Shown here: piece after piece, positions 17,260-26,347 of the stretch | Layout: each line of letters begins with the position of its first letter | How positions within the stretch are numbered: position 1 is the stretch's first letter | Source of the DNA: an uncultured Odoribacter sp. | Lineage (GTDB): Bacteria > Bacteroidota > Bacteroidia > Bacteroidales > Marinifilaceae | DNA: 64,000 bases | Assembly (NCBI GenBank): GCA_910589025.1 | Contig: CAJURM010000005.1 | Span: 62,001-126,000 of the forward strand | Direction of reading: 5' to 3' | Program-made: the position numbers and the translations under genes | Notes under the pieces: model-generated | Told to the model about the DNA's origin: nothing | Seen by the model: only the letters and a program-made list of their open reading frames with translations | Databases searched by the model: none

Positions 17260-19254
17260 TTACCACTCCAACAGAATTTTATCTTCATCCCCTGACTGGG
17301 TGCGGGCAACAATTTCATTCTTTCCTCTATTCAATTTTACGCTGTTCCAGACAAAGGTTCCGTATTCTCCTTTCTTTTTTCCCAAAGAACGGCCATTCAA
17401 GCATAACTCAACCAAGGGCTGATTGGAATAGACCTTTATGGATTGCAAGGCTCCGGAACGTTTTGTCAAGCGACGTCCGGCAATATATACAAAAGAATTT
17501 TCCCGGTTCCAATTGGCTTTGTAAAAATAAAATGCATCCTTCTTTACTTTCCTGTCAAAAGTAACCAATCCTTTGTCATTTTTCCCGTTCAGTTCTCCTT
17601 CCCGGCGGTGCGCAGCTCCGAAATCAAACATATTCCACACAAAAGTTCCCCATAAAAACGGACGGTTATCAATAGCTTTCCAATGTTCTTCGTGAAAATA
17701 AGTCTGCCAGTTTTCCGGATGCCAATAACTATTGGCAACAGGCTTTACCAAATCTTCCTGTTGATGCAATATACTTGCTCCGGCTCCGTATTCACTGATT
17801 CCAATTGCCCGCTGCGGATATCGCTTATGTACCTCATCCGCCCATTCTCCGATTCCGGAAGGTTCTCCACCATACCAACCATAGTACATATTCCAGGCAA
17901 TGACATCGGTTAACTCGTTAATCCGGCCTCCCTGGTTACTGGCAGAAGTGGTCAGACGTCCCGAATCCAATTGACGGGTCAAGTGGTTGAGCTCTGTGAT
18001 GTAATCCACGGGATCGTCCCCAGCCTGTTTCAGTTCATTAAACAAACCCCAGAAACAAATGGAGGGATGGTTGTAGTTCTGCAATATCAATTCCCGGAGT
18101 TGGTATTTCCCATTTTCCTTAAACGATACCTGATTTACAAACCCCTTATCCCGGTATCCTCCCGGTCCGACAAAGGGTATTTCCGCCCAGACTACAAATC
18201 CGTATTCATCACACAAATCATACATCAGTTTATCCTGAGGATAATGCGCCAACCGGACAGCATTTGCCCCCATTTCCGCCATAATTTCCATATCTTCCCT
18301 ATGATGCTGTGGTAACAAGGCATTCCCGATTTCCGCCCGATCCTGATGCCTGCATACCCCTTTCAAAGGCAAATGCTCTCCATTTAAGAAAAAACCTTTT
18401 TCCGGATCTACCCGAAAATAACGGAAACCGATTCTATCATCTATCCGGTCAGACACCTTTCCGCCCACTATCAACTCCACGGACAGGTGATACAAATAGG
18501 GATCCCGCCGGCCATTCCATAAATGCGGTTTCTTCACTTCAGCCGCTAACTCCACCACATGCTGCTCCGGAATAAGAGTCTGTTCTTTTTTCACAATTTC
18601 CTTACCCTCTGCATTCTTTAAGCAAACTCTCAATGTAGCCGGTACATTCAACTGTCCTTCCCAATGCGCTTTCAATTTTAAATCCGCCTTTTCATGCGAA
18701 ACATTTTCCTGACTTACATATACTCCCTGCGAACCGAAATCCGACAATGAAAAATGCAGGGGTTCCGTTACAATCAATTCTACATCCCGGTATATGCCTC
18801 CATACATGTTAAAATCCCCTAAAAGAGGCATAATATCCAACTGAGGAGCATTATTTACCCGCACCCAAATCACATTTTTCTCCCCGTATTTTACCCACGA
18901 CGTAATATCAACTGCAAAAGCCGTGTAACCGCCACGGTGTTCCGCTACATGCTGTCCGTTCACAAAAACATTGGCTACCGTATTTACCCCTTTAAAATAA
19001 AGATACAATCTTTTTCCTTTCCAGGATTCCGGAACCATCAACTCCCTTTCATAGTTACCCAATCCCCGGTAGTAATCAGCCTTTCCGGTTAAGGCATCGT
19101 GGTTCCATGTATGGGGAAGTGTAATTTCAGTATATACCCTTTTGGCCGTTTCGTATCCCGGAGTAAAACGCCAGGAATGATTCAGGGATATCACTTCCCG
19201 GCACCAACCGGAAAATGTCATAGCACCCAACAAAAACAAGAAAAAATATTTCAT
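17260..19254 (-). CDS. Glycoside hydrolase family 2 (beta-galactosidase-like)
   Basis: 664 residues with an N-terminal signal peptide (MKYFFLFLLGAMTFSGW), so secreted to the periplasm or beyond. GH2 order is seen: jelly-roll sugar-binding domain (about 20-190), Ig-like domain (about 190-300) and TIM barrel with acid/base Glu407 in WGLFNE and nucleophile Glu488 in GISEYGAG. The family includes beta-galactosidases, beta-glucuronidases and mannosidases; the exact sugar is not readable. It is shorter than LacZ and lacks the extra C-terminal domains. Start: the ATG at 19254 gives the signal peptide and lies 22 bases after a TAnnTTTG promoter; a longer frame from 19296 is less likely. Confidence 0.88.
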   Translation of the reverse strand: MKYFFLFLLGAMTFSGWCREVISLNHSWRFTPGYETAKRVYTEITLPHTWNHDALTGKADYYRGLGNYERELMVPESWKGKRLYLYFKGVNTVANVFVNGQHVAEHRGGYTAFAVDITSWVKYGEKNVIWVRVNNAPQLDIMPLLGDFNMYGGIYRDVELIVTEPLHFSLSDFGSQGVYVSQENVSHEKADLKLKAHWEGQLNVPATLRVCLKNAEGKEIVKKEQTLIPEQHVVELAAEVKKPHLWNGRRDPYLYHLSVELIVGGKVSDRIDDRIGFRYFRVDPEKGFFLNGEHLPLKGVCRHQDRAEIGNALLPQHHREDMEIMAEMGANAVRLAHYPQDKLMYDLCDEYGFVVWAEIPFVGPGGYRDKGFVNQVSFKENGKYQLRELILQNYNHPSICFWGLFNELKQAGDDPVDYITELNHLTRQLDSGRLTTSASNQGGRINELTDVIAWNMYYGWYGGEPSGIGEWADEVHKRYPQRAIGISEYGAGASILHQQEDLVKPVANSYWHPENWQTYFHEEHWKAIDNRPFLWGTFVWNMFDFGAAHRREGELNGKNDKGLVTFDRKVKKDAFYFYKANWNRENSFVYIAGRRLTKRSGALQSIKVYSNQPLVELCLNGRSLGKKKGEYGTFVWNSVKLNRGKNEIVARTQSGDEDKILLEW

Positions 19255-19275
19255 ATGTGTGTATTTCAATCTGAA

Positions 19276-19283
19276 CAAAAGTA
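19276..19283 (-). promoter_or_regulatory. Promoter of the GH2 gene
   Basis: Minus strand TACTTTTG, 22 bases before the chosen ATG. Confidence 0.6.
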
Positions 19284-19342
19284 TAAAATACACCAAAATA
19301 AAAAAAATCCCCTGATTGTTTATCTTATATGAAGTCAGTCCG

Positions 19343-19384
19343 GTACGGCAGAATTGAGCCCGGATGAAAGTTGTTCTGCCGTAC
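19343..19384. other. 11-bp perfect inverted repeat in the GH2-glnA gap
   Basis: GTACGGCAGAA (19343-19353) and its exact complement (19374-19384) flank 20 bases. No T-run follows, so an operator or RNA hairpin is as likely as a terminator. Confidence 0.5.
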
Positions 19385-19494
19385 TACCTCCGCCATGTAT
19401 ACAAACGGGATAATATGCAGACAACTTTTCACACAAACAGCCTAAATCTTTATATCTTTTATCAGTTTCCCACTGATTCGGATTATTCAGTTGC

Positions 19495-19543
19495 AAATAT
19501 ATGCATATCTATTTAGATATTTCAAATATTTATGCATATATTT
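19495..19543. promoter_or_regulatory. AT-rich 13-bp inverted repeat upstream of glnA
   Basis: AAATATATGCATA (19495-19507) and TATGCATATATTT (19531-19543) are exact reverse complements and each contains ATGCAT. A weaker related string (TTTATGCACAAATATGA) follows around 19571. Such spaced palindromes may bind a regulator of the glutamine synthetase gene; this is inference. The rest of the 19284-19713 gap shows no gene. Confidence 0.45.
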
Positions 19544-19713
19544 TCACAAAAACACCCAAATTCTATCATATTTATGCACAAATATGATTTTTCGCCACAA
19601 AAGAAAGAAAGCCTTACCACACAAGAACACTTTGAATTTACAAGCAATCCAATGATTTTAATTTCAATTTTTCTACAAAAACCATCAATTAATACTAATT
19701 TATCATGATTCTT

Positions 19714-19742
19714 TTTGTTTCTGAATATTTTTCATAGATTTG
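19714..19742 (+). promoter_or_regulatory. Promoter of glnA
   Basis: TTTG (19714-19717) and TAGATTTG (19735-19742) are 17 bases apart; the glnA ATG is 28 bases downstream. Confidence 0.6.
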
Positions 19743-19769
19743 CTCTGCAAACGTTAACATTAAAAGACT

Positions 19770-21278
19770 ATGGAAAACGCATACACATTGAATCCTAATC
19801 CTTTGGTACAATATTTACAGAAAGCCCAACAGGACTTTACAAAAGCCGACCTCATCAAATACATCACGGAAAATCAGATTGAAATGGTGAATTTCCGTTA
19901 TGTGGGTGCAGACGGACGCCTTAAAACGTTGAATTTCATTATCAACAGCCTCCAGCACTTAGACAGTATTCTTACTTACGGGGAACGGGTGGACGGCTCC
20001 AGTCTGTTTCCATACATTGAAGCAGGCGCAAGCGATTTATATGTTATTCCACGTTACCGGACTGCTTTTCTGAATCCGTTCAGTGAAATTCCGGCTATTG
20101 ACATATTGTGCAGCTATTATACCAAAGAAGGCAAACCATTAGAGAGTGCTCCGGAATATACCTTACGAAAGGCCCATGAAGAATTCAAAAAAGTAACGGG
20201 CATGGAATTCCAGGCGATGGGTGAGTTGGAATATTATGTTATCAGTGAAAAAGAAGAACTTTTTGAAACCGAAGATCAGAGAGGTTATCACGAATCCACC
20301 CCTTTCTGCAAATGGGCAGATTTTCGCTGCGAATGCATGCGCGCTATTGCTCAGACAGGTGGACAAATCAAATACGGCCATTCGGAAGTAGGTAATTTCA
20401 CCTTAGGAAACACGGCTTACGAACAGAATGAAATCGAGTTTTTGCCGGTCAATATTGAAGAAGCTGCCGACCAATTGGTCATTGCCAAATGGATTATGCG
20501 TACACTGGCAGAGCGCTATGGGATTAATCTGACCTTTGCCCCCAAAATCACGGCAGGCAAAGCCGGCAGCGGTCTGCATATCCACACCCGCTTAATGAAA
20601 GACGGGAAAAACATGTACCTTGCCAACGGCCAATTAACCGATACGGCATTGAAAGCCATTGCAGGAATCCTTGACATTGCTTCTTCCCTGACAGCATTCG
20701 GGAACACCAATCCCACCTCTTACTTCCGGTTGGTACCCCACCAGGAGGCGCCCACCAACATTTGCTGGGGAGACCGGAACCGTTCTGTATTAGTACGTGT
20801 CCCATTAGGTTGGACAGAGGGAGCTTCTCAGATGATTACAGACGCCAATCCTTTAGAAAAAGCAGCACCGGAATCAGATCCCGGCATAAAACAAACGGTA
20901 GAATTCCGCTGTCCGGACGGTTCGGCAGACCTTTATCTGTTATTAGCCGGGCTGGCAGTAGCTGCCCGTCACGGATTTGAGATGGAACATGGAATCGAAT
21001 ATGCCAAAGAACGCTACGTCAGTGTCAATATCTTTGACGAAGCCCACAAAGCAACAGCCGAAAAGTTGAGTCATTTGCCTGCTTCATGTGCAGAATCAGC
21101 TGAAAACCTCGAAAAGCAGAGACACATTTACGAAGAGCATCAGGTATTCAGTCCCAGCCTATTAGACGGTATCATCAAAAAATTAAAATCCTACAATGAC
21201 AGGACGCTGAGAGAGGAAATCGGCAACAATACGGAACGTATTACGGAACTTGTCGGAAAATACGTCAACGCTGAATAG
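19770..21278 (+). CDS. glnA: Glutamine synthetase (GlnA-type)
   Basis: 502 residues, much shorter than the approximately 730-residue type III enzyme also common in Bacteroidales. It makes glutamine from glutamate, ammonium and ATP. Catalytic segments are seen: GELEYYV, NEIEFLP, the ATP-binding GSGLHIHTRL, NPTSYFRLVPHQEAPTNICWG with the flap/Arg residues, and VEFRCPDGSADLYLLLAGL. The canonical Tyr adenylylation motif (NLYDLP) of enterobacterial GlnA is not apparent in the corresponding C-terminal region, so regulation is probably by other means. It has its own promoter and terminator, with a long upstream region carrying palindromes. Confidence 0.9.
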   Translation: MENAYTLNPNPLVQYLQKAQQDFTKADLIKYITENQIEMVNFRYVGADGRLKTLNFIINSLQHLDSILTYGERVDGSSLFPYIEAGASDLYVIPRYRTAFLNPFSEIPAIDILCSYYTKEGKPLESAPEYTLRKAHEEFKKVTGMEFQAMGELEYYVISEKEELFETEDQRGYHESTPFCKWADFRCECMRAIAQTGGQIKYGHSEVGNFTLGNTAYEQNEIEFLPVNIEEAADQLVIAKWIMRTLAERYGINLTFAPKITAGKAGSGLHIHTRLMKDGKNMYLANGQLTDTALKAIAGILDIASSLTAFGNTNPTSYFRLVPHQEAPTNICWGDRNRSVLVRVPLGWTEGASQMITDANPLEKAAPESDPGIKQTVEFRCPDGSADLYLLLAGLAVAARHGFEMEHGIEYAKERYVSVNIFDEAHKATAEKLSHLPASCAESAENLEKQRHIYEEHQVFSPSLLDGIIKKLKSYNDRTLREEIGNNTERITELVGKYVNAE

Positions 21279-21312
21279 CAAAGGAGTGTAAATAGAAATA
21301 AAAGCTATGGAT

Positions 21313-21340
21313 AAAAAGGTTGGCAAAAGTCAGCCTTTTT
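21313..21340 (+). terminator. Terminator of glnA
   Basis: 12-bp stem AAAAAGGTTGGC/GTCAGCCTTTTT (two G-T pairs) with loop AAAA. Its T-run runs straight into the -7 element of udk. Confidence 0.8.
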
Positions 21341-21341
21341 A

Positions 21342-21349
21342 TATATTTG
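21342..21349 (+). promoter_or_regulatory. Promoter of udk
   Basis: TATATTTG, 21 bases before the udk ATG at 21371. A possible -33 TTGG lies at 21319-21322, inside the stem of the glnA terminator. Confidence 0.6.
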
Positions 21350-21370
21350 CAAAAATCAAAATCAGGAAAC

Positions 21371-21985
21371 ATGCAAATCACAGTAATCGGTGTGGCCGGA
21401 GGTACCGGCTCGGGGAAAAGCACTTTGGTCAAAAAGTTACAGGAAGCCTTTGTTGAAGAGGACGTCATCACCCTCAGTCACGATTACTATTACAAACAAA
21501 ACAACGACATCACATTAGAAGAAAGAAGGAAACTCAACTACGACCACCCGCAAGCCTTCGACACCGACATGATGATTGAGCATGTCAAGGCTTTAAAAGA
21601 AGGCGTTCCGGTAGAACGTCCCGTTTATTCTTTTGTGGACCACAACCGTCTGGAAGCCTCTGTCAAAGTAATTCCCGCAAAAGTATTGATTGTGGAAGGC
21701 ATACTGATATTTGAAAACAAGAAGTTACGGGATCTTATGGACATCAAAGTATTCGTTGATACGGATGCGGACATCCGTCTGGCACGACGTATTCTGCGTG
21801 ACGTACGCGAAAGGGGAAGAAGCATGGAATCGGTTGTCGGTCAATATATCGCTACCGTAAAACCCATGCACGAAGAGTTTGTTGAACCCTCAAAAAAATA
21901 TGCGGATGTAATCATTCCGGAAGGCGGATTTAATTCGGTCGCTGTAGCTATGCTGATTGAGAATATCAAATCTGTTATCCGTTGA
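21371..21985 (+). CDS. udk: Uridine kinase
   Basis: 204 residues, the typical Udk length. It phosphorylates uridine and cytidine in pyrimidine salvage. Walker A GGTGSGKST begins near residue 10; DYYYKQ and YDHPQAFDTDM are the usual substrate-binding segments, followed by VEGILIFENKKLRDLMD and the lid RLARRILRD. The ATG at 21371 was preferred over the in-frame 21320 codon because it follows a promoter and gives MQITVIGVAGGTGSGK. Its stop is three bases from the convergent kinase gene. Confidence 0.93.
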   Translation: MQITVIGVAGGTGSGKSTLVKKLQEAFVEEDVITLSHDYYYKQNNDITLEERRKLNYDHPQAFDTDMMIEHVKALKEGVPVERPVYSFVDHNRLEASVKVIPAKVLIVEGILIFENKKLRDLMDIKVFVDTDADIRLARRILRDVRERGRSMESVVGQYIATVKPMHEEFVEPSKKYADVIIPEGGFNSVAVAMLIENIKSVIR

Positions 21986-21988
21986 CGT

Positions 21989-23317
21989 TTACAACTCTAT
22001 CGTAAAGCGGGTTTCCTTATCCGGAACAGAATGGACACGAATGGAACCATCATGAGCCCGCATGATCTGACGGGCAATACTTAACCCGATTCCGGAACCT
22101 TGTTCCTTGGTCGTAAAAAACGGAACAAATATCTGTTTCATCAACTCTTCGGGAATACCCGGCCCATTGTCTTTAATGGTAAACACAGTACGGTCTTCCT
22201 CTGTTTTTGTGGCAGCAATTTCGATACAGGCATTCGCCCTACCCTGCAAAGCCTGTATAGCGTTTTTCACAATATTAATCATCACCTGTCCCAGTAAATT
22301 GGAATCGGCATACAGTTTCAAATCTTCCGGCACTTTCGTCATGTCAATCTTTACGGATTTGAAATTATTTTCCGCACTACAAAGAATCACTATGCGCTGT
22401 ATAAATTCGGAGACATTGAACAACTCTTTTTCGGGGGTAGGAATCCGGGTAAATTTACGGTAAGACTCAACAAAAGAGACCAGTCCTTTACTTGTCTCGC
22501 TGATGACATGCAATCCGTTGACAGCATTGTTCCGGATATCACAATCTGCCACATGTTCATCTTCATACAAGGTCAGCAAAGTATCGCTTAAAGAAGTGAT
22601 GGGAGCGATGGAATTCATGATTTCATGCGACAGCACCCGAATTAATTTTATCCAGGATTCGATTTCCTTCTCATCCATCTCATTGTTGATATCATGAATC
22701 ACCACCAGACGTACCGCTTCTTTATCAATCCACAAACCGGTAGCTTTGATACTCAACTGAACCGTCCCCCTTTCCATTGTCAATGAAAAAGTCTTCTTAT
22801 CTCCCGATTTGATATTACCAAACAAAGCCGTCAGCGCCGGGTCAACTCTGTCAAGCTGACGAAGGTGGGTAAATACCCCTAATCCCAACAATTTCAATGC
22901 CGCAGCATTCGTGCGCAAAACAAACCCCTGGGAGTTCAGAACAACAATCCCCGAATTAATGCTTTCCAATATCAGTTCATAAAATTTCTCCTGCTGCTGT
23001 GACTCAATCCGGGTTTTCCGGAGGATATTCTTCATTTTATTCAGGATATAGCTCAAAAACATTTCTGAACTTGTCCCTTTCCGTTCAATAAAATTAATCG
23101 AATAATCATCGTTTTCCATAGCCTCAAAGAAATAGGCTATTTTCCGGTTCACCGAATTGTATAGCGTCAGCGTTTTGGATATAAAAAAGAGAGTTCCGGC
23201 ACCACACGCTATTCCCCATACGTTAGCCCCCGTCATAAAGCAAAAGAAGCTCGCGATAGAAAAAGCAATGATAACGAGGATGTATAATAACAAGTAAAGG
23301 GATATTTTACGAAACAT
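21989..23317 (-). CDS. NtrB-like sensor histidine kinase
   Basis: 442 residues. Two adjacent membrane segments (about 5-26 and 28-48) without a sizeable periplasmic loop, a PAS-like domain (about 110-205), HisKA with His231 in VLSHEIMNSIAPI, and HATPase with IVKNAIQAL, DNGPGIP and GSGIGLSIA. The near absence of an external domain suggests it senses within the membrane or cytosol. It starts 24 bases after the sigma-54 response regulator and belongs to the same transcript, so they form a pair. The divergent TolC/HlyD operon with sigma-54 promoter is the likely target. Confidence 0.92.
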   Translation of the reverse strand: MFRKISLYLLLYILVIIAFSIASFFCFMTGANVWGIACGAGTLFFISKTLTLYNSVNRKIAYFFEAMENDDYSINFIERKGTSSEMFLSYILNKMKNILRKTRIESQQQEKFYELILESINSGIVVLNSQGFVLRTNAAALKLLGLGVFTHLRQLDRVDPALTALFGNIKSGDKKTFSLTMERGTVQLSIKATGLWIDKEAVRLVVIHDINNEMDEKEIESWIKLIRVLSHEIMNSIAPITSLSDTLLTLYEDEHVADCDIRNNAVNGLHVISETSKGLVSFVESYRKFTRIPTPEKELFNVSEFIQRIVILCSAENNFKSVKIDMTKVPEDLKLYADSNLLGQVMINIVKNAIQALQGRANACIEIAATKTEEDRTVFTIKDNGPGIPEELMKQIFVPFFTTKEQGSGIGLSIARQIMRAHDGSIRVHSVPDKETRFTIEL

Positions 23318-23341
23318 GCTTTATAAGTTTAAAATATAAAA

Positions 23342-24706
23342 TCAGAGATCGTATTTTTTCATTTTATTATACAGCGTCTGCCGGGTTATTCCCAACTGGG
23401 AAGCTACAGCCGAGAGATTTCCATTACTCCGGTCAATCGCCAGTTTAATCATCTGCTTTTCCATCTCTTCAAGCGTTTCATTCCTGTCAATGAAAGTGGT
23501 TGTCACCGTTTTGAAAAAGAAATCGGAAGGTTTAATGAAGTTTCCTTCACACATAATAACGGCTTTTTCTACAGCATGCTGTAATTCCCGGATATTTCCC
23601 GGCCACTTATATTCCATCAGTTTCTCTTTGGCAGGTTGTTGCAGTTTGATATTTTCCTTTCCGTATTTTGACATATACTTTTTCAAAAAGTATTCCGCCA
23701 GGGGAACAATATCTTCCCGTCGTTCCCGCAAAGGCGGAATTTCGACATGAATCGTATTAATCCGGTAAAGCAAGTCTTCACGGAATAGATTTTTCTCGAC
23801 CATATCCTGTATGTTCCGGTTAGTGGCGCAAATCAACCGGATATCAATATCCACCGGTTTGTTGGAGCCGATACGGGTAATTTTACGATTTTGCAGGGCA
23901 GCCAGCAACTTGGCCTGTAATCCGTAGGAAAGATTACCGATTTCATCTAAAAACAAAGTCCCTTTATTCGCCGCCTCAAATTTTCCGGCACGGTCTTCCT
24001 TGGCATCCGTAAATGCCCCTTTTACATGTCCGAACAGTTCACTTTCAAAAAGGGTCTCCGTTACGGCTCCCATATCGACTGAAATCATCACTTCCGGGGA
24101 ACGATTGGACAACCGGTGAATTTCCCGGGCAATCATCTCTTTTCCCGTCCCATTCTCTCCTGTAATCAGAATGTTGGCATCCGTTTTGGCGACCTTGCTT
24201 ATCAAATTATATACCTGCATGATTGCCGGCGATGTTCCCCACAATATAGAAGGCTCACTGTTGAGCTGGCTTTTCAGCACATTTTTTTCTTCCTTCAATT
24301 GTTTCACCTCTCCCTGCGATTCCCGCAAACGATAGGCTGACAACAGTGTCGCCACTAACTTGGCGTTATCCCAAGGCTTCACAACAAAATCCGCAGCACC
24401 TTCTTTCACCGCCTTCACAGCAAGCTCTATATCGGCATAAGCGGTAAAAAGCACCACCGGGATGTCAGGGTTCACCTCCTTAATCCGCGACAACCAATAC
24501 AAACCTTCATTTCCTGTATTGATAGCCGCAGAAAAATTCATATCCAACAAAACAACATCGGCTTTCTCCTCTGTAAGAACAGCCGGGATTCTCTCCGGAG
24601 TTACCAAAGTAATCACTTTTTCAAAATAACTTCCCAGCAAAAGTTCCACTGCAGTCAAGACCGATTTATTATCATCCACGACCAATATCGTTCCTTTTCT
24701 CACCAT
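23342..24706 (-). CDS. NtrC-type sigma-54 response regulator
   Basis: 454 residues from the chosen start. Receiver with acceptor Asp55 (VVLLDMNF), Thr/Ala FTAYAD and Lys in VKPWD; AAA+ domain with Walker A GENGTGKE (Lys189), a GAFTDA loop (230-235, one change from GAFTGA) and FLDEIGNL; C-terminal Fis-type helix-turn-helix (VASQLGITRQTLYNKM). It should activate sigma-54 promoters. The frame is open 18 codons upstream, but ATG 24706 follows a TAnnTTTG element (24728-24735) and begins the receiver properly. It is divergent from the TolC operon; shared upstream TGTC/GACA sites there, at the ABC ATPase and at the permease operon make it the best candidate activator. Confidence 0.92.
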   Translation of the reverse strand: MVRKGTILVVDDNKSVLTAVELLLGSYFEKVITLVTPERIPAVLTEEKADVVLLDMNFSAAINTGNEGLYWLSRIKEVNPDIPVVLFTAYADIELAVKAVKEGAADFVVKPWDNAKLVATLLSAYRLRESQGEVKQLKEEKNVLKSQLNSEPSILWGTSPAIMQVYNLISKVAKTDANILITGENGTGKEMIAREIHRLSNRSPEVMISVDMGAVTETLFESELFGHVKGAFTDAKEDRAGKFEAANKGTLFLDEIGNLSYGLQAKLLAALQNRKITRIGSNKPVDIDIRLICATNRNIQDMVEKNLFREDLLYRINTIHVEIPPLRERREDIVPLAEYFLKKYMSKYGKENIKLQQPAKEKLMEYKWPGNIRELQHAVEKAVIMCEGNFIKPSDFFFKTVTTTFIDRNETLEEMEKQMIKLAIDRSNGNLSAVASQLGITRQTLYNKMKKYDL

Positions 24707-24727
24707 GGTATTTATTTTTGTTTTTTT

Positions 24728-24735
24728 CAAAACTA
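24728..24735 (-). promoter_or_regulatory. Promoter of the response regulator/kinase operon
   Basis: Minus strand TAGTTTTG, 22 bases before the ATG at 24706. Confidence 0.6.
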
Positions 24736-24765
24736 AAAAGCATTTTTCATATTCCGGCAAGGATT

Positions 24766-24870
24766 GTAAAAAAATTAGACACTTTTCACTTATTTTATTT
24801 TTCCCGATTTTCCTTCCTGTATTTCTTTCCCTGTAAAATAATCACACAAGACTGTCTATTTTTTTTACAC
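24766..24870. promoter_or_regulatory. Candidate activator-binding (enhancer) region of the TolC operon
   Basis: Two opposed copies of a TGTC plus T-tract unit: GTAAAAAAATTAGACA (24766-24781, minus orientation) and TGTCTATTTTTTTTAC (24853-24868). The second ends about 55 bases before the -24 box. The same unit occurs near 48289 (TGTCCATTTTTTTTAC) and 55583 (TGTCAAAAAAATTTAC). Confidence 0.6.
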
Positions 24871-24922
24871 CTCTATTTTTCAAAACCAAAACAACAACTT
24901 GCTTTACAAGCACTTATCGTTT

Positions 24923-24937
24923 TGGCACGATTTTAGT
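24923..24937 (+). promoter_or_regulatory. Sigma-54-type -24/-12 promoter of the TolC/HlyD operon
   Basis: TGGCACG-ATTT-TAGT. The -24 box is perfect (preceded by TTT), the -12 box is TAGT rather than TTGC but keeps its G at the right spacing. The first gene starts 41 bases downstream. Confidence 0.65.
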
Positions 24938-24977
24938 ATGCTTTTTCAGCAAAACAGAAAAAATAAAACCGATTCAA

Positions 24978-26306
24978 ATGATCAGATTGAATTTATTACT
25001 CTTATTCTTTGTGGTGATGAGCATTTCATCAAATGCCCAAACCAAAAAATGGAATTTGCAGGAATGTATTGATTACGGCGTAGAGGAAAGTCTTGCTATG
25101 GAACGCCAACTGTTAAACAATAAAATTAATCGCACCCATTTAAGAGACGCCCGCTTGGACCTCCTTCCGTCAATCAGCGGTTCTTCAAGCCTGGGATACA
25201 ATTTCGGACGTTCTATCGGTGAAAACAACACCTATGTCAATACCCGCATCATGTCAAACAATTATTATCTGGGAGCATCCCTGAACCTGTTTTCCGGTTT
25301 CAAAGCCATCAACACACTGCGTTACCGCAAAGTATCGGAGCTGCAAGGACTGGAAGAATCGGAAAAACAAGCCAATGACATAGCCGTCAATATTATGCAG
25401 GCGTTTTATGACCTGGCTTATACGGAGGGGTTGATTGAGATTTCACAGGAACAATTAGAAAATGCGCGGTTACAATTGAAAAAAACAGAACGCCAGCACG
25501 AATTAGGCATCAAACCCAAAAGCGATCTGTTTGACCTTCAAGCCCAGGTGGCGGAAAGCGAATTCATGTTGATTTCCAACCAAAATAAGAAAGCAACGGC
25601 TTTGGTCACACTGAAACAGGCAATGAACTACCAATCGGACGAAGAATTTGACATCGAAGTCAGTTCTTTAAGCAACAGCCTCCCGGAAAATGAAACCATT
25701 CATACCGAGCAGATTTTTAATCAGGCCATAAACCAGTTGCCCGAAATCAATTCGGCACAATTTGCCGTCAGGGCAGCCCAGCTCAACTGGTATATTAACA
25801 AAGGAAATCTATTACCCACGTTCAGCATGTCAGGAAGTTTTAACACTTACTACTACGACACCCAAGACAATTCATTTTCCAAACAATTCAAAGACAACGT
25901 AGGAAAAAGCTTTGGTTTTAGTGTAAATATTCCCATTTTCGGAGGATTATACAGACATTCAAATGTGGCCCGCGCCAAATACCAGATGAAAGACGCTGAA
26001 TTTGCATACCAACAAACCCTGCAAAACACCTACAAAGAAATTGAACTGGCAGTACTCGATCTCCAGGCCGCAGCCCAGGAGTATAATATGGCGATTAAGA
26101 AACTCAATTTCAACGATCTTTCTTACCAGGCCAACCGGAAAAAGTATGAGCAGGGACTGGTAACCATCATGGATGTCAACACAAGCGACAACAACCTGAG
26201 ACAAGCAAAACTGGATTTACTGAAAGCAAAACTGACATACGGCATCAAAAAAAGAATGGTTGATTTTTACAAAGGCACGCCGTTACAAACAAAAATCAAA
26301 CATTAA
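24978..26306 (+). CDS. TolC-family outer membrane efflux protein
   Basis: 442 residues with a signal peptide (MIRLNLLLLFFVVMSISSNA). It shows the two-fold repeated long-helix architecture of outer membrane efflux proteins, each half containing the helical LEESEKQANDIAVNIMQAFYD or related stretch. It would form the outer membrane exit duct for the HlyD adaptor encoded 41 bases downstream and the ABC permeases elsewhere. It begins WNLQECIDYG, as usual for Bacteroidota members. It is preceded by a sigma-54-type promoter. Confidence 0.9.
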   Translation: MIRLNLLLLFFVVMSISSNAQTKKWNLQECIDYGVEESLAMERQLLNNKINRTHLRDARLDLLPSISGSSSLGYNFGRSIGENNTYVNTRIMSNNYYLGASLNLFSGFKAINTLRYRKVSELQGLEESEKQANDIAVNIMQAFYDLAYTEGLIEISQEQLENARLQLKKTERQHELGIKPKSDLFDLQAQVAESEFMLISNQNKKATALVTLKQAMNYQSDEEFDIEVSSLSNSLPENETIHTEQIFNQAINQLPEINSAQFAVRAAQLNWYINKGNLLPTFSMSGSFNTYYYDTQDNSFSKQFKDNVGKSFGFSVNIPIFGGLYRHSNVARAKYQMKDAEFAYQQTLQNTYKEIELAVLDLQAAAQEYNMAIKKLNFNDLSYQANRKKYEQGLVTIMDVNTSDNNLRQAKLDLLKAKLTYGIKKRMVDFYKGTPLQTKIKH

Positions 26307-26347
26307 CCCCATTACATTCCGAATAATCATTAAATACAAAATACAAC

